DNA of 64,000 bases from Hymenobacter polaris. Its GTDB lineage: Bacteria; Bacteroidota; Bacteroidia; Cytophagales; Hymenobacteraceae. The notes beneath the pieces were generated by a model, which worked only from the letters and a program-made list of their open reading frames with translations, made no database searches and was not told the origin of the DNA. Below are positions 1-8,277 of the stretch, piece after piece. The DNA lies in assembly GCF_012927305.1 (NCBI RefSeq), contig NZ_JABBGH010000005.1, positions 36,728 to 100,727 on the forward strand. Direction: 5' to 3'. How positions within the stretch are numbered: position 1 is the stretch's first letter; each line of letters opens with the position of its first letter. Both the position numbers and the translations under genes were made by a program.

Positions 1-1823
1 AGGTGGCCCGCTTTAAAGCCAGCACCGAAGCCCAGTTGATTAACGGCCTGAGCAGCGTGAGCGGCAAGGTGAGCCAGCTGGCCGCCAACCAGACGTTCTT
101 CGGCAACCCCAACCGCCTGCCTAAAGAGCTGAAAGACCTGCGCGCCCTCACCAAGGCCGACGTGCAGCGCGTGTACGACAAGTATATCCGCGGCAAGCAC
201 GCCGTTATTTTGAGCGTGGTGCCCAAGGGCAAGGCCGCCGACGTGGCCGCCAAGGACAACTACACCGCCTCGCCGGCCGGCTACGTGGCTCCCAACTACG
301 GCTACGACGGCCTGAAATACGTGAAGGCTACCGACACGTTTGACCGCTCGAAGCAGCCCGCCGCTGGCGCCAACCCCGTGGTGAAAGTGCCCGCCATCTG
401 GCAGGATAAGCTGGCTAACGGGCTGAAAGTCATTGGCACAAAGAACACGGAGCTGCCCGTCAGCACCATGCTGCTGACCATTGAGGGTGGCCACCGGCTC
501 GAAACCATGAACAAGGCCGGCATAGCCAGTCTGACGGCCCAAATGCTGAACGAGGGCTCGGAGAAGTATACCAGCGAGGAGATGTCGGCCGCCCTTGACC
601 GCCTCGGGAGCACCGTGCAGGTATTTGCCGGCGACGACAACACGACGGTGTACGTGCAGACGCTAACCAAGAACCTGCCCGCCACCCTGGCCCTGCTCGA
701 CCAGCGCCTGCTGCACCCGCGCTTCGACCAGGGTGACTTTGACCGGCTCAAGCAGCGCACGCTGCAAGGTATTGCCAACCAGGTAACGCAGCCTGTCACC
801 ATCGCCAACAACGAGTACGCGCGCCTGCTCTACGGCAGCAACGATATTATGAGTGTGCCTAGCATTGGCACTACGGCCAGCGTGACGAGTCTCACGCTCG
901 ACGACGTAAAGCAGTTTTACCAGCAGTACTACTCGCCCAGCGTCAGCTTCCTCACCGTGGTGAGCGACCAGGACCAGGCGGCTGTGGAGCCGGCCCTAGG
1001 GTTCTTGAAGAGCTGGCAGGCCAAGCCCGTGACGCTGCCCGTAGCCTCGGCCGCCGCGCAGCCCGATAAAACCAAGATTTACTTTATCGACAAGCCCGGC
1101 GCGGCGCAGTCGGAAATCCGGGTGGGCTACCTCACGGGGCTGCCCTACGACGCGACCGGCGACTACTATAAGGCCTATCTGAGCAACTACCTGCTGGGTG
1201 GCGCCTTCAACTCGCGCATCAACCTGAATTTGCGCGAGAACAAGGGCTACACCTACGGCGCCCGCTCGGGCTACCAGGGCACGCGCTACTTCGGCCCCTA
1301 CACCGCCCAGGCCGGCGTGCGCGCCGATGCCACCGCCGCCTCGGTGAAGGAGTTTATGAGCGAAATCCAGAACTACCGCAACGGCATCTCGGATGAGGAA
1401 CTGGCTTTCCTGCAAAGCTCGGTGGGCCAGAGCGACGCGCTGCGCTACGAAACCGGTCAGCAGAAAGCCGGCTTCCTCGCGCGCCTGGTCGAGTACAATT
1501 TGCAGCCCGACTACGTGAACCAGCAAAGCACCATTCTGAAGGCGCTGAAGAAGGAAGACGTGCAGGCCTCGGCCCAGAAATACCTGCCCGCCGATAAGAT
1601 GTACATTGTGGTAGTAGGCGACCGCGCCAAGGCCTTCCCGGCCCTAGGCGAGCTGGGCTACGACGTGCAGGAGCTGACTGCTGATGGCCAGCCGGTAGTT
1701 GCTGCGGCGCCGGCCGCTGCTACGCCTACCGCCGCGCCCGCCGCCGACGCCCTGCCCGACGGCAAAGTGAAAACCGAAGAGAACGGCCGCAAAATCAAAA
1801 CCAAGAAGAAGGGCGGGGCCTAG
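1..1823 (+). CDS. M16 family (insulinase-like) peptidase, C-terminal part, 5' end outside the window
   Basis: The reading frame is open from the first bases, so this is the last roughly 600 residues of a longer protein. Bacteroidota M16 proteins with two M16 units are commonly 900 or more residues and act in the periplasm or at the envelope. The visible part holds the end of the first unit and a complete second unit starting near residue 130 (KLANGLKVIG). Where an active unit would carry the zinc motif HxxEH, this one reads GIASLTAQML, so the second unit is probably the non-catalytic half and the active site would lie upstream of the window. The tail after about residue 565 is rich in Ala/Pro, then Lys (KTKKKGGA), and looks disordered. 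The stop codon TAG lies inside a CCTAGG palindrome. A possible GTG start at base 3 is not credible because it would leave half a family member. Confidence 0.88.
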   Translation, partial: VARFKASTEAQLINGLSSVSGKVSQLAANQTFFGNPNRLPKELKDLRALTKADVQRVYDKYIRGKHAVILSVVPKGKAADVAAKDNYTASPAGYVAPNYGYDGLKYVKATDTFDRSKQPAAGANPVVKVPAIWQDKLANGLKVIGTKNTELPVSTMLLTIEGGHRLETMNKAGIASLTAQMLNEGSEKYTSEEMSAALDRLGSTVQVFAGDDNTTVYVQTLTKNLPATLALLDQRLLHPRFDQGDFDRLKQRTLQGIANQVTQPVTIANNEYARLLYGSNDIMSVPSIGTTASVTSLTLDDVKQFYQQYYSPSVSFLTVVSDQDQAAVEPALGFLKSWQAKPVTLPVASAAAQPDKTKIYFIDKPGAAQSEIRVGYLTGLPYDATGDYYKAYLSNYLLGGAFNSRINLNLRENKGYTYGARSGYQGTRYFGPYTAQAGVRADATAASVKEFMSEIQNYRNGISDEELAFLQSSVGQSDALRYETGQQKAGFLARLVEYNLQPDYVNQQSTILKALKKEDVQASAQKYLPADKMYIVVVGDRAKAFPALGELGYDVQELTADGQPVVAAAPAAATPTAAPAADALPDGKVKTEENGRKIKTKKKGGA

Positions 1824-1849
1824 GGCCTTAGCCTCGGCCATACCTGGGG

Positions 1850-1878
1850 CCCGCCGCCAACCGCGGCGGGCTTTTTTT
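1850..1878 (+). terminator. Rho-independent terminator after the M16 gene
   Basis: A 9-bp GC stem (GCCCGCCGC at 1850-1858 with GCGGCGGGC at 1863-1871) is followed by seven T residues. It ends the M16 transcript before the coiled-coil/zapA pair. Confidence 0.85.
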
Positions 1879-1895
1879 GGGGCGGCGGCGGGCGT

Positions 1896-1903
1896 TACCT
1901 TCG
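1896..1903 (+). promoter_or_regulatory. Possible -7 box (TACCTTCG) for the coiled-coil/zapA genes
   Basis: One mismatch from the Bacteroidota -7 consensus TAnnTTTG, placed 16 bases before the likely start and directly after the terminator. No clear -33 TTTG at the usual distance. Inference only. Confidence 0.4.
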
Positions 1904-1919
1904 CACCCTCACTCTTTTT

Positions 1920-2228
1920 TTGTTTCCGGTGGTTTCATCCCAGCAGCTTGCGCAACTCGACCGCCTGGAGCGGCAGGTAACCACGCTAGTGGCTGCCTAT
2001 CAGCAGGTGCGCGAGGAGCTGGCCGACGCGCTGGTAACCATCGAGCACCTGCGGGCCGATGGGCGCGAGCGCGAAAAGCAGCTGCGCGAGTACCAAAACC
2101 AGGAAAACATTGTTAAACTTGTGCAGACTATAGCCGGCGGGGAACCCACCCAGGCCAACGAGCTGAAACAACGCCTCAACGAATACATCCGCGAACTAGA
2201 TAAGTGCCTTGCCTATTTGAGGGAATAA
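1920..2228 (+). CDS. Small coiled-coil protein upstream of zapA
   Basis: A 102-residue protein, almost entirely heptad-like helix (about residues 8-75 rich in Leu, Glu, Gln, Arg), with no signal peptide. It has no catalytic motif and I do not recognise a named family. It sits 37 bases upstream of zapA, and small coiled-coil proteins of this size often precede zapA in Bacteroidota, so a structural role near ZapA/FtsZ is a reasonable guess. The start is uncertain: there is no ATG, and TTG at 1920 or GTG at 1929 are the options. Composition and codon use match the neighbours, which supports a real gene. Confidence 0.75.
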   Translation: MFPVVSSQQLAQLDRLERQVTTLVAAYQQVREELADALVTIEHLRADGREREKQLREYQNQENIVKLVQTIAGGEPTQANELKQRLNEYIRELDKCLAYLRE

Positions 2229-2265
2229 CCTGCCTTCTGATGATGCACCTGCCACCTACTCCCTG

Positions 2266-2559
2266 ATGAACGAGCTAGCCATAAAAATTCGCATTGCCGA
2301 GCGCGACTACCCCATGCGGGTGGCCGTGGCCGACGAGGAGCGCCTGCGCCTGGCCGGCCGGCAGCTCAGCGAGCGGCTGCGCGAGTTCCGGGAGCAGTAT
2401 GGCATCCAGGACAAACAAGACCTGCTGGCGATGGTAGCCTTTACCACGATGGCTGACTCCTTGAAAGTCAGCAGCGAAAAGGATGGAACCGATGCAGCCC
2501 TTGCCGAGCGCCTCACGCGCCTCGATGAGCTGCTGGCTGGCGTGGTGCTGGCTGCATAA
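2266..2559 (+). CDS. zapA: Cell division protein ZapA
   Basis: A 97-residue protein with the ZapA layout: a short N-terminal beta region (MNELAIKIRIAERDYPMRV) followed by a long helix (residues 30-95) that forms the dimer/tetramer coiled coil. ZapA binds FtsZ and bundles protofilaments at the Z-ring in the cytoplasm. The motif ERLRLAGRQLSERLREF is typical of the family. The upstream coiled-coil gene and downstream rny match the usual Bacteroidota neighbourhood. Confidence 0.88.
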   Translation: MNELAIKIRIAERDYPMRVAVADEERLRLAGRQLSERLREFREQYGIQDKQDLLAMVAFTTMADSLKVSSEKDGTDAALAERLTRLDELLAGVVLAA

Positions 2560-2588
2560 GGCCCTAGGGCTTTGGTAGCAGCCTAGCA

Positions 2589-2661
2589 CCCACCCCTTCG
2601 TTGGCCCGACCGGCCCTAGCCCCTGCCGCAACCGGCGGATGGGGTGGGCCACGGGTTTTTT
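2589..2661 (+). terminator. Structured zapA-rny spacer, possible terminator
   Basis: The 8-bp complement CCCACCCC (2589-2596) / GGGGTGGG (2641-2648) encloses about 44 bases that can fold further, and is followed by CCACGGG and six T residues. It could be a terminator after zapA or a small structured RNA. The sequence alone does not decide. Confidence 0.4.
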
Positions 2662-2704
2662 GACGCGGCTATGGTGTTGACTCCCACTCAATTCCATATC
2701 CTAC

Positions 2705-4402
2705 ATGAACTCAATGATATACGTGGCGATAGCCGCCGTGCTGGCCCTAGTGGTTGGCCTGGTGGTGGGCCGCCAGCTGGCTGCCAAAGCCAGGCAAGAC
2801 CACGAGGGCGAGGCCCAGGCCCGCGCCCGCCAACTACTGGAAGAAGCCGAGGCCACGGCCACCCGCACCCGCGACGAGCGCATTCAGCAGTCGAAAGACA
2901 AGTTTCGCAACCTCAAAAACGAGTACGAGCAAGAGCAGAAGCGCCAGCGGCGCGAGTTTGAAGCCGAAAGCCAGCGCCTGAAGCTGGCCCTGGAGCAGGA
3001 GCTAACCGAGCGCCGTCAGGGTGTGCTGGCCCAGGAGCAAAGCATCAAGCACCTCACCGACGCAACTGAGAAGCAGCTGGAGCTGGTGCAGCGCAAGGAA
3101 AAAGAGCTGGAAACCGCTCGCGAAAAAGCCCAGGCCGACGCCGAGCACCAGCGCCAGCGCCTGGAGCAGCAGGAAGAAAAGCGCCAGGCCCGCCACGAAA
3201 CTGCCGTGGCCGAGCTGCAAGCCAAGCGCCAGGAGGCCGACGAGCAATTGGCCGAAGTACAGGGCCAGCTGGAGCGCGTGGCCGGCCTCACCGCCGCCGA
3301 AGCTCGCGAGCAGCTGGTTGAAAGCCTGCGCAATGAGGCGCAGCTGCAAGCTTCTTCTTACATCAAAGACACCGTGGCGCAGGCTAAGCTCACGGCCACC
3401 AAAGATGCCAAGAAGGTGGTGCTCGAAACCATTCAGCGCACGGCCTCGGAGCATGCCATCGAGAACTGCGTGTCGGTGTTCAACATCGAGAGCGATGACG
3501 TGAAAGGCAAGATTATCGGCCGTGAGGGCCGCAACATCCGCGCCCTAGAATCGGCCACGGGCGTCGAGATTATCGTGGACGACACGCCGGAAGCCATTAT
3601 CATCTCCGGCTTTGACCCGGTGCGGCGCGAGATTGCCCGCCTCTCCCTGCACTTGCTGGTGAAGGACGGGCGTATTCATCCGGCCCGCGTGGAGGAAATC
3701 GTGGCCAAGACGACCAAAAAAATCGAGGAAGAAATCATCGAGATTGGCGAGCGCACGGTTATCGACCTCGGCATTCACGGCCTACACCCCGAGTTGATTC
3801 GGATGGTGGGCCGCATGCGCTTCCGCAGCAGCTACGGCCAGAACCTGCTGCAGCACAGCCGCGAAGTAGCCAACCTCTGTGCTACCATGGCCGCCGAGCT
3901 GGGCCTCAACGTGAAGCATGCCCGCCGCGCCGGCTTGCTCCACGACATTGGCAAGGTGAGCACCGAGGAACCCGAACTGCCCCACGCCATCCTAGGGATG
4001 GAAATGGCGAAAAAGTACAAAGAGCACCCCGACGTGGTGAACGCCATCGGCGCCCACCACGACGAGATAGAGATGACGGCCCTTATCTCACCCATTGTGC
4101 AGGCCTGCGACGCCATCTCGGGCTCGCGCCCCGGCGCCCGCCGCGAGATGATGGAGAGCTACATCAAGCGCCTCAAGCAGCTGGAGGAAACGGCCAGCGG
4201 TTTCAAAGGCGTCAACCAGACCTACGCCATCCAAGCCGGCCGCGAGCTGCGCGTGATAGTGGACGCCGAAAACGTGAGCGACGAGCGCGCCGGCGAGCTG
4301 AGCTTCGAGATTTCGCAAAAAATCGAGAAGGAGATGCAGTACCCCGGCCAGATTAAAGTCACGGTCATCCGCGAGATGCGCTCGGTAGCCTACGCTAAGT
4401 AG
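2705..4402 (+). CDS. rny: Ribonuclease Y
   Basis: An endoribonuclease that initiates mRNA decay, anchored in the inner membrane. The 565 residues show, in order: an N-terminal transmembrane helix (residues 3-24), a long Glu/Gln/Arg-rich coiled coil (about 30-225), a KH RNA-binding domain with the signature GKIIGREGRN near residue 267, and an HD metal phosphohydrolase domain with LLHDIGK near residue 413. It is slightly longer than the usual 510-530 residues because of an extended coiled coil. Start ATG 2705 (MNSMIYVAIAAV) puts the membrane helix at the extreme N terminus, as expected. Confidence 0.96.
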   Translation: MNSMIYVAIAAVLALVVGLVVGRQLAAKARQDHEGEAQARARQLLEEAEATATRTRDERIQQSKDKFRNLKNEYEQEQKRQRREFEAESQRLKLALEQELTERRQGVLAQEQSIKHLTDATEKQLELVQRKEKELETAREKAQADAEHQRQRLEQQEEKRQARHETAVAELQAKRQEADEQLAEVQGQLERVAGLTAAEAREQLVESLRNEAQLQASSYIKDTVAQAKLTATKDAKKVVLETIQRTASEHAIENCVSVFNIESDDVKGKIIGREGRNIRALESATGVEIIVDDTPEAIIISGFDPVRREIARLSLHLLVKDGRIHPARVEEIVAKTTKKIEEEIIEIGERTVIDLGIHGLHPELIRMVGRMRFRSSYGQNLLQHSREVANLCATMAAELGLNVKHARRAGLLHDIGKVSTEEPELPHAILGMEMAKKYKEHPDVVNAIGAHHDEIEMTALISPIVQACDAISGSRPGARREMMESYIKRLKQLEETASGFKGVNQTYAIQAGRELRVIVDAENVSDERAGELSFEISQKIEKEMQYPGQIKVTVIREMRSVAYAK

Positions 4403-4425
4403 CCAAGTGTCGGTATTCAACAGGC

Positions 4426-4517
4426 GGTCAGGCTGAGCTTGTCGAAGCATCTCCGCCACGTTGTTAAACGACTCGGTTGAAGCGGTAGCAATATTTCGGC
4501 TGCATTCAGCCTGATTA
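4426..4517. repeat. Decayed copy of the GTCATGCTGAGC/GAAGCATCTC palindrome
   Basis: The left arm (4426-4457, GGTCAGGCTGAGCTTGTCGA...) is intact. The right arm (4482-4517, GCGGTAGCAATATTTCGGCT...) aligns to the expected complement only with many substitutions. A degraded member of the repeat family seen intact at 15159, 18144, 54747, 62370 and 63909. Confidence 0.65.
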
Positions 4518-4536
4518 CTTGTTGAAACTAACTAAA

Positions 4537-4566
4537 CCCCGGTTGCCATCGCAGCCGGGGCTTTAT
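4537..4566 (+). terminator. Hairpin terminator-like site before the amidase gene
   Basis: A 10-bp stem (4537-4546 with 4551-4560, one G-T pair) with a four-base loop, followed by CTTTATTTT. It probably ends rny transcription. The T-tract is interrupted, so strength is uncertain. Confidence 0.6.
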
Positions 4567-4580
4567 TTTGGGGCTTCGTT

Positions 4581-5441
4581 ATGAAGAAACTGTTACCTTT
4601 TTGGTCGGCTTTGGCCCTAGGACTGCTGGCTGCCGCTTGCGTGCGCAACCCCTACACCGCCACCAACCGCGTGTACCGCCAGCAGGTGAAGGCGCTGGCC
4701 CGGCAGCTGATGTCCCAGCCGCCGCAGCCGCCTATCGATAGCCTGCCGCCCACGCCCTACTGGGTGGGCACGGTCAACTTTAACCTGCGCAAGCCCAACT
4801 ACGTCATTATCCACCACACGGCACAGGACAGTACCGCGCAGACGCTCAAGACGTTTACGTTGGTAAAGACGCAGGTAAGTGCCCACTACGTGATTGGACG
4901 CGACGGCAAAACCTACCATATGCTCAGCGACTACCTGCGGGCCTGGCACGGGGGCGTGTCGCGCTGGGGCGGCATCACCGATATTAACTCGGTATCCGTT
5001 GGTATTGAGCTGGATAACAATGGTACGGAGCCTTTTGCCGAGGCGCAGCTAACGAGCTTGCTGCGGGTGCTGGCCTACCTGAAAAAGAGCTATAACATTC
5101 CGGCTACTAACTTCATCGGCCACGGCGACATTGCGCCGGTGCGCAAAAATGACCCCAGCGCCCTCTTTCCCTGGCAGCGGCTGGCGGCCCGCGGCTTTGG
5201 CCTCTGGTACGACGCGGCGGTGCTGACCGATACCACCGCGGCCCCTTTCGCCGCCGACTCCCTAGGGCACCTGGCGGGCCCCTCGCCGGCTGAAGCCTTG
5301 CGCGTAATCGGCTACGACACGCGCGACTTGCCGGCCGCCACGCAGGCTTTCAAGCGCCACTTCGTGCCCGGCGAAACCGGCGCCGAGCTAAGCGAGCTGG
5401 ACCGGCGCATTCTATGGAATTTATACCGCAAGTATTTGTAA
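4581..5441 (+). CDS. N-acetylmuramoyl-L-alanine amidase, lipoprotein (Amidase_2/PGRP fold)
   Basis: A zinc amidase cleaving the bond between MurNAc and the stem peptide of peptidoglycan, similar to AmiD. Residues 1-20 form a lipoprotein signal with lipobox LAAAC (Cys20), so the product should be membrane-anchored in the periplasm or outer membrane. The Amidase_2 domain spans about residues 70-200. Visible motifs are VIIHHTA (near 78), the family WHGG (near 122) and GHGDIAPVRKNDP (near 180), which together supply the zinc ligands and catalytic acid/base region. The last 80 residues carry no recognised domain. It is convergent with the gene at 5578, with a long palindrome between. Confidence 0.93.
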   Translation: MKKLLPFWSALALGLLAAACVRNPYTATNRVYRQQVKALARQLMSQPPQPPIDSLPPTPYWVGTVNFNLRKPNYVIIHHTAQDSTAQTLKTFTLVKTQVSAHYVIGRDGKTYHMLSDYLRAWHGGVSRWGGITDINSVSVGIELDNNGTEPFAEAQLTSLLRVLAYLKKSYNIPATNFIGHGDIAPVRKNDPSALFPWQRLAARGFGLWYDAAVLTDTTAAPFAADSLGHLAGPSPAEALRVIGYDTRDLPAATQAFKRHFVPGETGAELSELDRRILWNLYRKYL

Positions 5442-5448
5442 TATATAA

Positions 5449-5569
5449 GTTAAAAAGCCCGTCAGGCTCATCTGGCGTCCGCTTGTCGAAGCATCTCTAC
5501 CGAACTATTACGTCGTGGTAGAGATGCTTCGACAAACGGACGCCAGATGAGCCTGACGGGCTTTTTAAC
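5449..5569. terminator. 53-bp-arm inverted repeat, bidirectional terminator between convergent genes
   Basis: The arms at 5449-5501 and 5517-5569 are complementary over 53 bases with one mismatch and a 15-base loop. Both outer ends read as AGCCCGTCAGGCT with a T-tract, so it can terminate the amidase (+) and the acyl-CoA-binding-like gene (-). The inner part carries the GAAGCATCTCTACC motif of the window-wide palindrome family. Confidence 0.85.
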
Positions 5570-5577
5570 TATATGCC

Positions 5578-6078
5578 CTACTGCGCGCCTTTCAGGGCGT
5601 CCTCACCGCCATAGGGCGCACCGGCGGTAATGTCGCCGCGCAAGCCGCCGGTGGCCTGGCCGGGGCCAAAGCCGGGCTGGGGCGCGGTGGTGTCGTTCTC
5701 TTTTTCGGCGGTTTGGACCCTAGGGGCGTCGGGAGCGCCAGTGTGGTCGTCGGTGGCTACGGCGCCGGCCTCGGTGCCGCTGGCGCCGGCTGGGCCGCCG
5801 GTTATCTCGGCTACCTTGGCCACGTACTGGCGCTTGGCATCGTCCTCGCTGGTACCCTTGTACTTGTCCCACGACTCCCACTGGGCCTGCGACAAGCCGG
5901 CCGGGCCGCTGGCTTTATCGGCTTCGGTGGCGGCTACTTCGCCGGGCTGCATATTCACATCGCCCTCGGTGGCTTGCTTGTAGAGGCCGTAAAGGTCGGT
6001 CATGTGCTTGGCCGCTTCGGCGTCGGAGAGGTTGTTTACCTGCTGGGCGGCAGCTTCAAATTGCTGTTGTAAATCCAT
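5578..6078 (-). CDS. Acyl-CoA-binding protein (ACBP) with C-terminal extension
   Basis: The first 93 residues match the ACBP four-helix pattern: DLQQQFEAAAQQV, then LYGLYKQATEGDVN (the conserved YGLYKQAT-GD core), AQWESWDKYKGTSEDDAKRQY and a final YVAKVAEI. ACBP binds long-chain acyl-CoA esters in the cytoplasm as a carrier or buffer. The remaining 70 residues are Gly/Ala/Pro/Thr-rich with no visible domain, and probably disordered. The spacer after GDVN differs from the classical form (PGEVAATEADKASGPAG), so ligand affinity may differ. It stands alone on the minus strand, flanked by the long terminator palindrome and a 213-bp gap. Confidence 0.75.
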   Translation of the reverse strand: MDLQQQFEAAAQQVNNLSDAEAAKHMTDLYGLYKQATEGDVNMQPGEVAATEADKASGPAGLSQAQWESWDKYKGTSEDDAKRQYVAKVAEITGGPAGASGTEAGAVATDDHTGAPDAPRVQTAEKENDTTAPQPGFGPGQATGGLRGDITAGAPYGGEDALKGAQ

Positions 6079-6272
6079 GGAATTGAGGTGGGGAAGGGGC
6101 TAGTGAGGCCGGGTGAAGTGCCTGGCTAGGGACTTTACTACGGCTGGGGGGTGGGGGTTGCGCCGCCGGGCCCAAGTAGTAACCCCCGGCTGCTGCTACC
6201 TGGTGGCCCTAGGCTACGGCAAAATGCCCGATGCCCCTGGGCGTATGCTATCCTTCGGTTCGCGCCGCGGGT

Positions 6273-6280
6273 TATCTTTG
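6273..6280 (+). promoter_or_regulatory. -7 box TATCTTTG for the asnB-type gene
   Basis: Exact match to the Bacteroidota -7 consensus TAnnTTTG, 11 bases before ATG 6292, implying a very short leader. No obvious TTTG at -33. Confidence 0.65.
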
Positions 6281-6291
6281 CCCGATAAGCT

Positions 6292-8196
6292 ATGTGTGGA
6301 ATAACCGGCGTTTACGCCTTCTCCGATACCGGCCGCCTGGCCCTGGCCCGCCTGCAGGATGCCACCGACGCTATTGTGCGCCGGGGACCCGACTCGCAAG
6401 GGCATTTCGTGTACGACAGCGTAGGCCTGGGCTTTCGGCGCCTGGCCATTCTCGACCTCTCGGCCGATGGCAACCAGCCCATGACCGACGCCTCGGGCCG
6501 CTACACCATCGTTTTCAACGGCGAGATTTTTAACTACCGCGAGCTGCGCGCCAAGCTGGTCAAAAAAGGCTACCAGTTTAACTCCCAGACTGATACGGAA
6601 GTTATTCTGAACCTTTATATCAGTGAAGGGCGTGGGTTTATCAAGAAGCTCAACGGCTTCTTCGGCTTCGCGATTTACGACAAAGAGGAAAACTCGCTCT
6701 TCATCGCCCGCGACCGCTACGGCGTGAAGCCGCTGCACATCTACCGCGACGAAGACCACCTAATTTTCGGCTCCGAGCTGAAGTCGCTGCTGGCCCTAGG
6801 GGTGCCGCGCAAGCTCGACTACGTGGCCCTGAGCCAATATTTGCAGCTCAACTACATTCCGGGCCCGGCCACCATTTTCAAGGGCATCAAGAAGCTGCTG
6901 CCCGGCCACTACCTGTTTATGCAGGGCGAGAAAGTGGTGCGCAAGCGCTGGTACAAAATCCCCTACGACCCCAAGGAAGTCGCCAAAAACAAGCTCACCT
7001 ACGAGGAGCAGCAGGCCAAGCTGGTGAAGCTGATGGACGAGTCGGTGGAGCGCCGCCTGGTGTCGGACGTACCCCTAGGGTCTTTCCTGAGCGGTGGCAT
7101 CGACTCGAGCGTTATTACGGCGCTGGCCGCCCGCCACACGCCGCACCTCAATACGTTCAGCATCGGCTACCGCGACGAGCCCTTCTTCGACGAAACGAAG
7201 TACGCCAACCTAGTGGCCAAGATGCACGGCACCAACCACACGGTGTTCTCGCTCAGCAACCAAGACTTGTACGACCATTTGTTTCAGATGCTGGACTACT
7301 TCGACGAGCCCTTTGCCGACTCGTCGGCTCTGGCCGTGCACGTGCTCAGCCAGCGCACCCGCCAGCACGTAACGGTGGCGCTGAGCGGCGACGGGGCCGA
7401 CGAGCTATTCGGCGGCTACAACAAGCACATGGGCGACTTTCGGGTGCGGCAGGGCGGCTTCAAGGCCGAGGCCGTTACGGGCTTCAACCTGCTGTGGGAC
7501 ATCCTGCCCAAATCGCGTAACTCGTATTTCGGCAATAAAATTCGCCAGTTTCAGCGCTTCTCGCGCGGCATGCTCTCGGGGCCTAAGGACCGCTACTGGG
7601 ACTGGGCCAGCTTTGCCAGCGAAAAGCAAGCCAGCGAGCTACTTAGCCCCGCTAGTCGCCGCAAGGTGGGCAAGAAGCTGGCCGCCAAGCGCCGCAAGGA
7701 TATTCTGGAAAACATTCACGCCGACGGTGACCTCAACGAGGTGCTGCTAACCGATACGCTGCTGGTGCTGCCCTACGACATGCTCACCAAGGTAGACCTG
7801 ATGAGCATGGCTAACTCGCTAGAAGTCAGAACGCCTTTTCTGGATTATAAGGTGGTAAACTTCGCCTTTTCGCTGCCCGTGAGCAGCAAGGTGAACGGCG
7901 ACATGAAAAAGCGCATCGTGCAGGATGCCTTCCGCCCCCTGCTACCGCCCGAGCTATATGACCGCCCCAAGCACGGCTTCGAAGTTCCCCTGCTGAAGTG
8001 GATGCGCGGCGAGCTGCGCCCCCTCATCGAGCAGGACTTGCTGGCCGACGACTTCGTGGCCGGCCAGGGCATCTTTGAGGTGGCCGAGGTGCAGAAGCTC
8101 AAAAAGCAGCTCTTCTCGAACAATCCCGGCGATGCCCACGCCCGCATCTGGGGCCTACTGGTATTCCAGTACTGGTGGAAGAAATACATGGCGTAG
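6292..8196 (+). CDS. asnB: Glutamine-dependent asparagine synthetase / AsnB-type amidotransferase
   Basis: A two-domain cytoplasmic enzyme of 634 residues. The class II glutaminase half begins MCGITGVYAF with catalytic Cys2 exposed after Met removal. The synthetase half carries the ATP PP-loop SGGIDSS near residue 268 and GDGADELFGGY near 366. AsnB converts aspartate to asparagine with glutamine and ATP. Homologues inside polysaccharide loci (WbpS-like) are thought to amidate uronic acids instead. Its place just ahead of UDP-glucose dehydrogenase and other sugar-nucleotide genes favours the second role, but sequence alone cannot separate them. Start ATG 6292 is fixed by Cys2. Confidence 0.92.
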   Translation: MCGITGVYAFSDTGRLALARLQDATDAIVRRGPDSQGHFVYDSVGLGFRRLAILDLSADGNQPMTDASGRYTIVFNGEIFNYRELRAKLVKKGYQFNSQTDTEVILNLYISEGRGFIKKLNGFFGFAIYDKEENSLFIARDRYGVKPLHIYRDEDHLIFGSELKSLLALGVPRKLDYVALSQYLQLNYIPGPATIFKGIKKLLPGHYLFMQGEKVVRKRWYKIPYDPKEVAKNKLTYEEQQAKLVKLMDESVERRLVSDVPLGSFLSGGIDSSVITALAARHTPHLNTFSIGYRDEPFFDETKYANLVAKMHGTNHTVFSLSNQDLYDHLFQMLDYFDEPFADSSALAVHVLSQRTRQHVTVALSGDGADELFGGYNKHMGDFRVRQGGFKAEAVTGFNLLWDILPKSRNSYFGNKIRQFQRFSRGMLSGPKDRYWDWASFASEKQASELLSPASRRKVGKKLAAKRRKDILENIHADGDLNEVLLTDTLLVLPYDMLTKVDLMSMANSLEVRTPFLDYKVVNFAFSLPVSSKVNGDMKKRIVQDAFRPLLPPELYDRPKHGFEVPLLKWMRGELRPLIEQDLLADDFVAGQGIFEVAEVQKLKKQLFSNNPGDAHARIWGLLVFQYWWKKYMA

Positions 8197-8277
8197 CGAA
8201 GCGGTACTTTAAAGGGCAGTTAGCTCAACTCAGCCTTTTTAGGCCTTGCTGCCGAAACCAGCCATTTCCCTTGGTAC

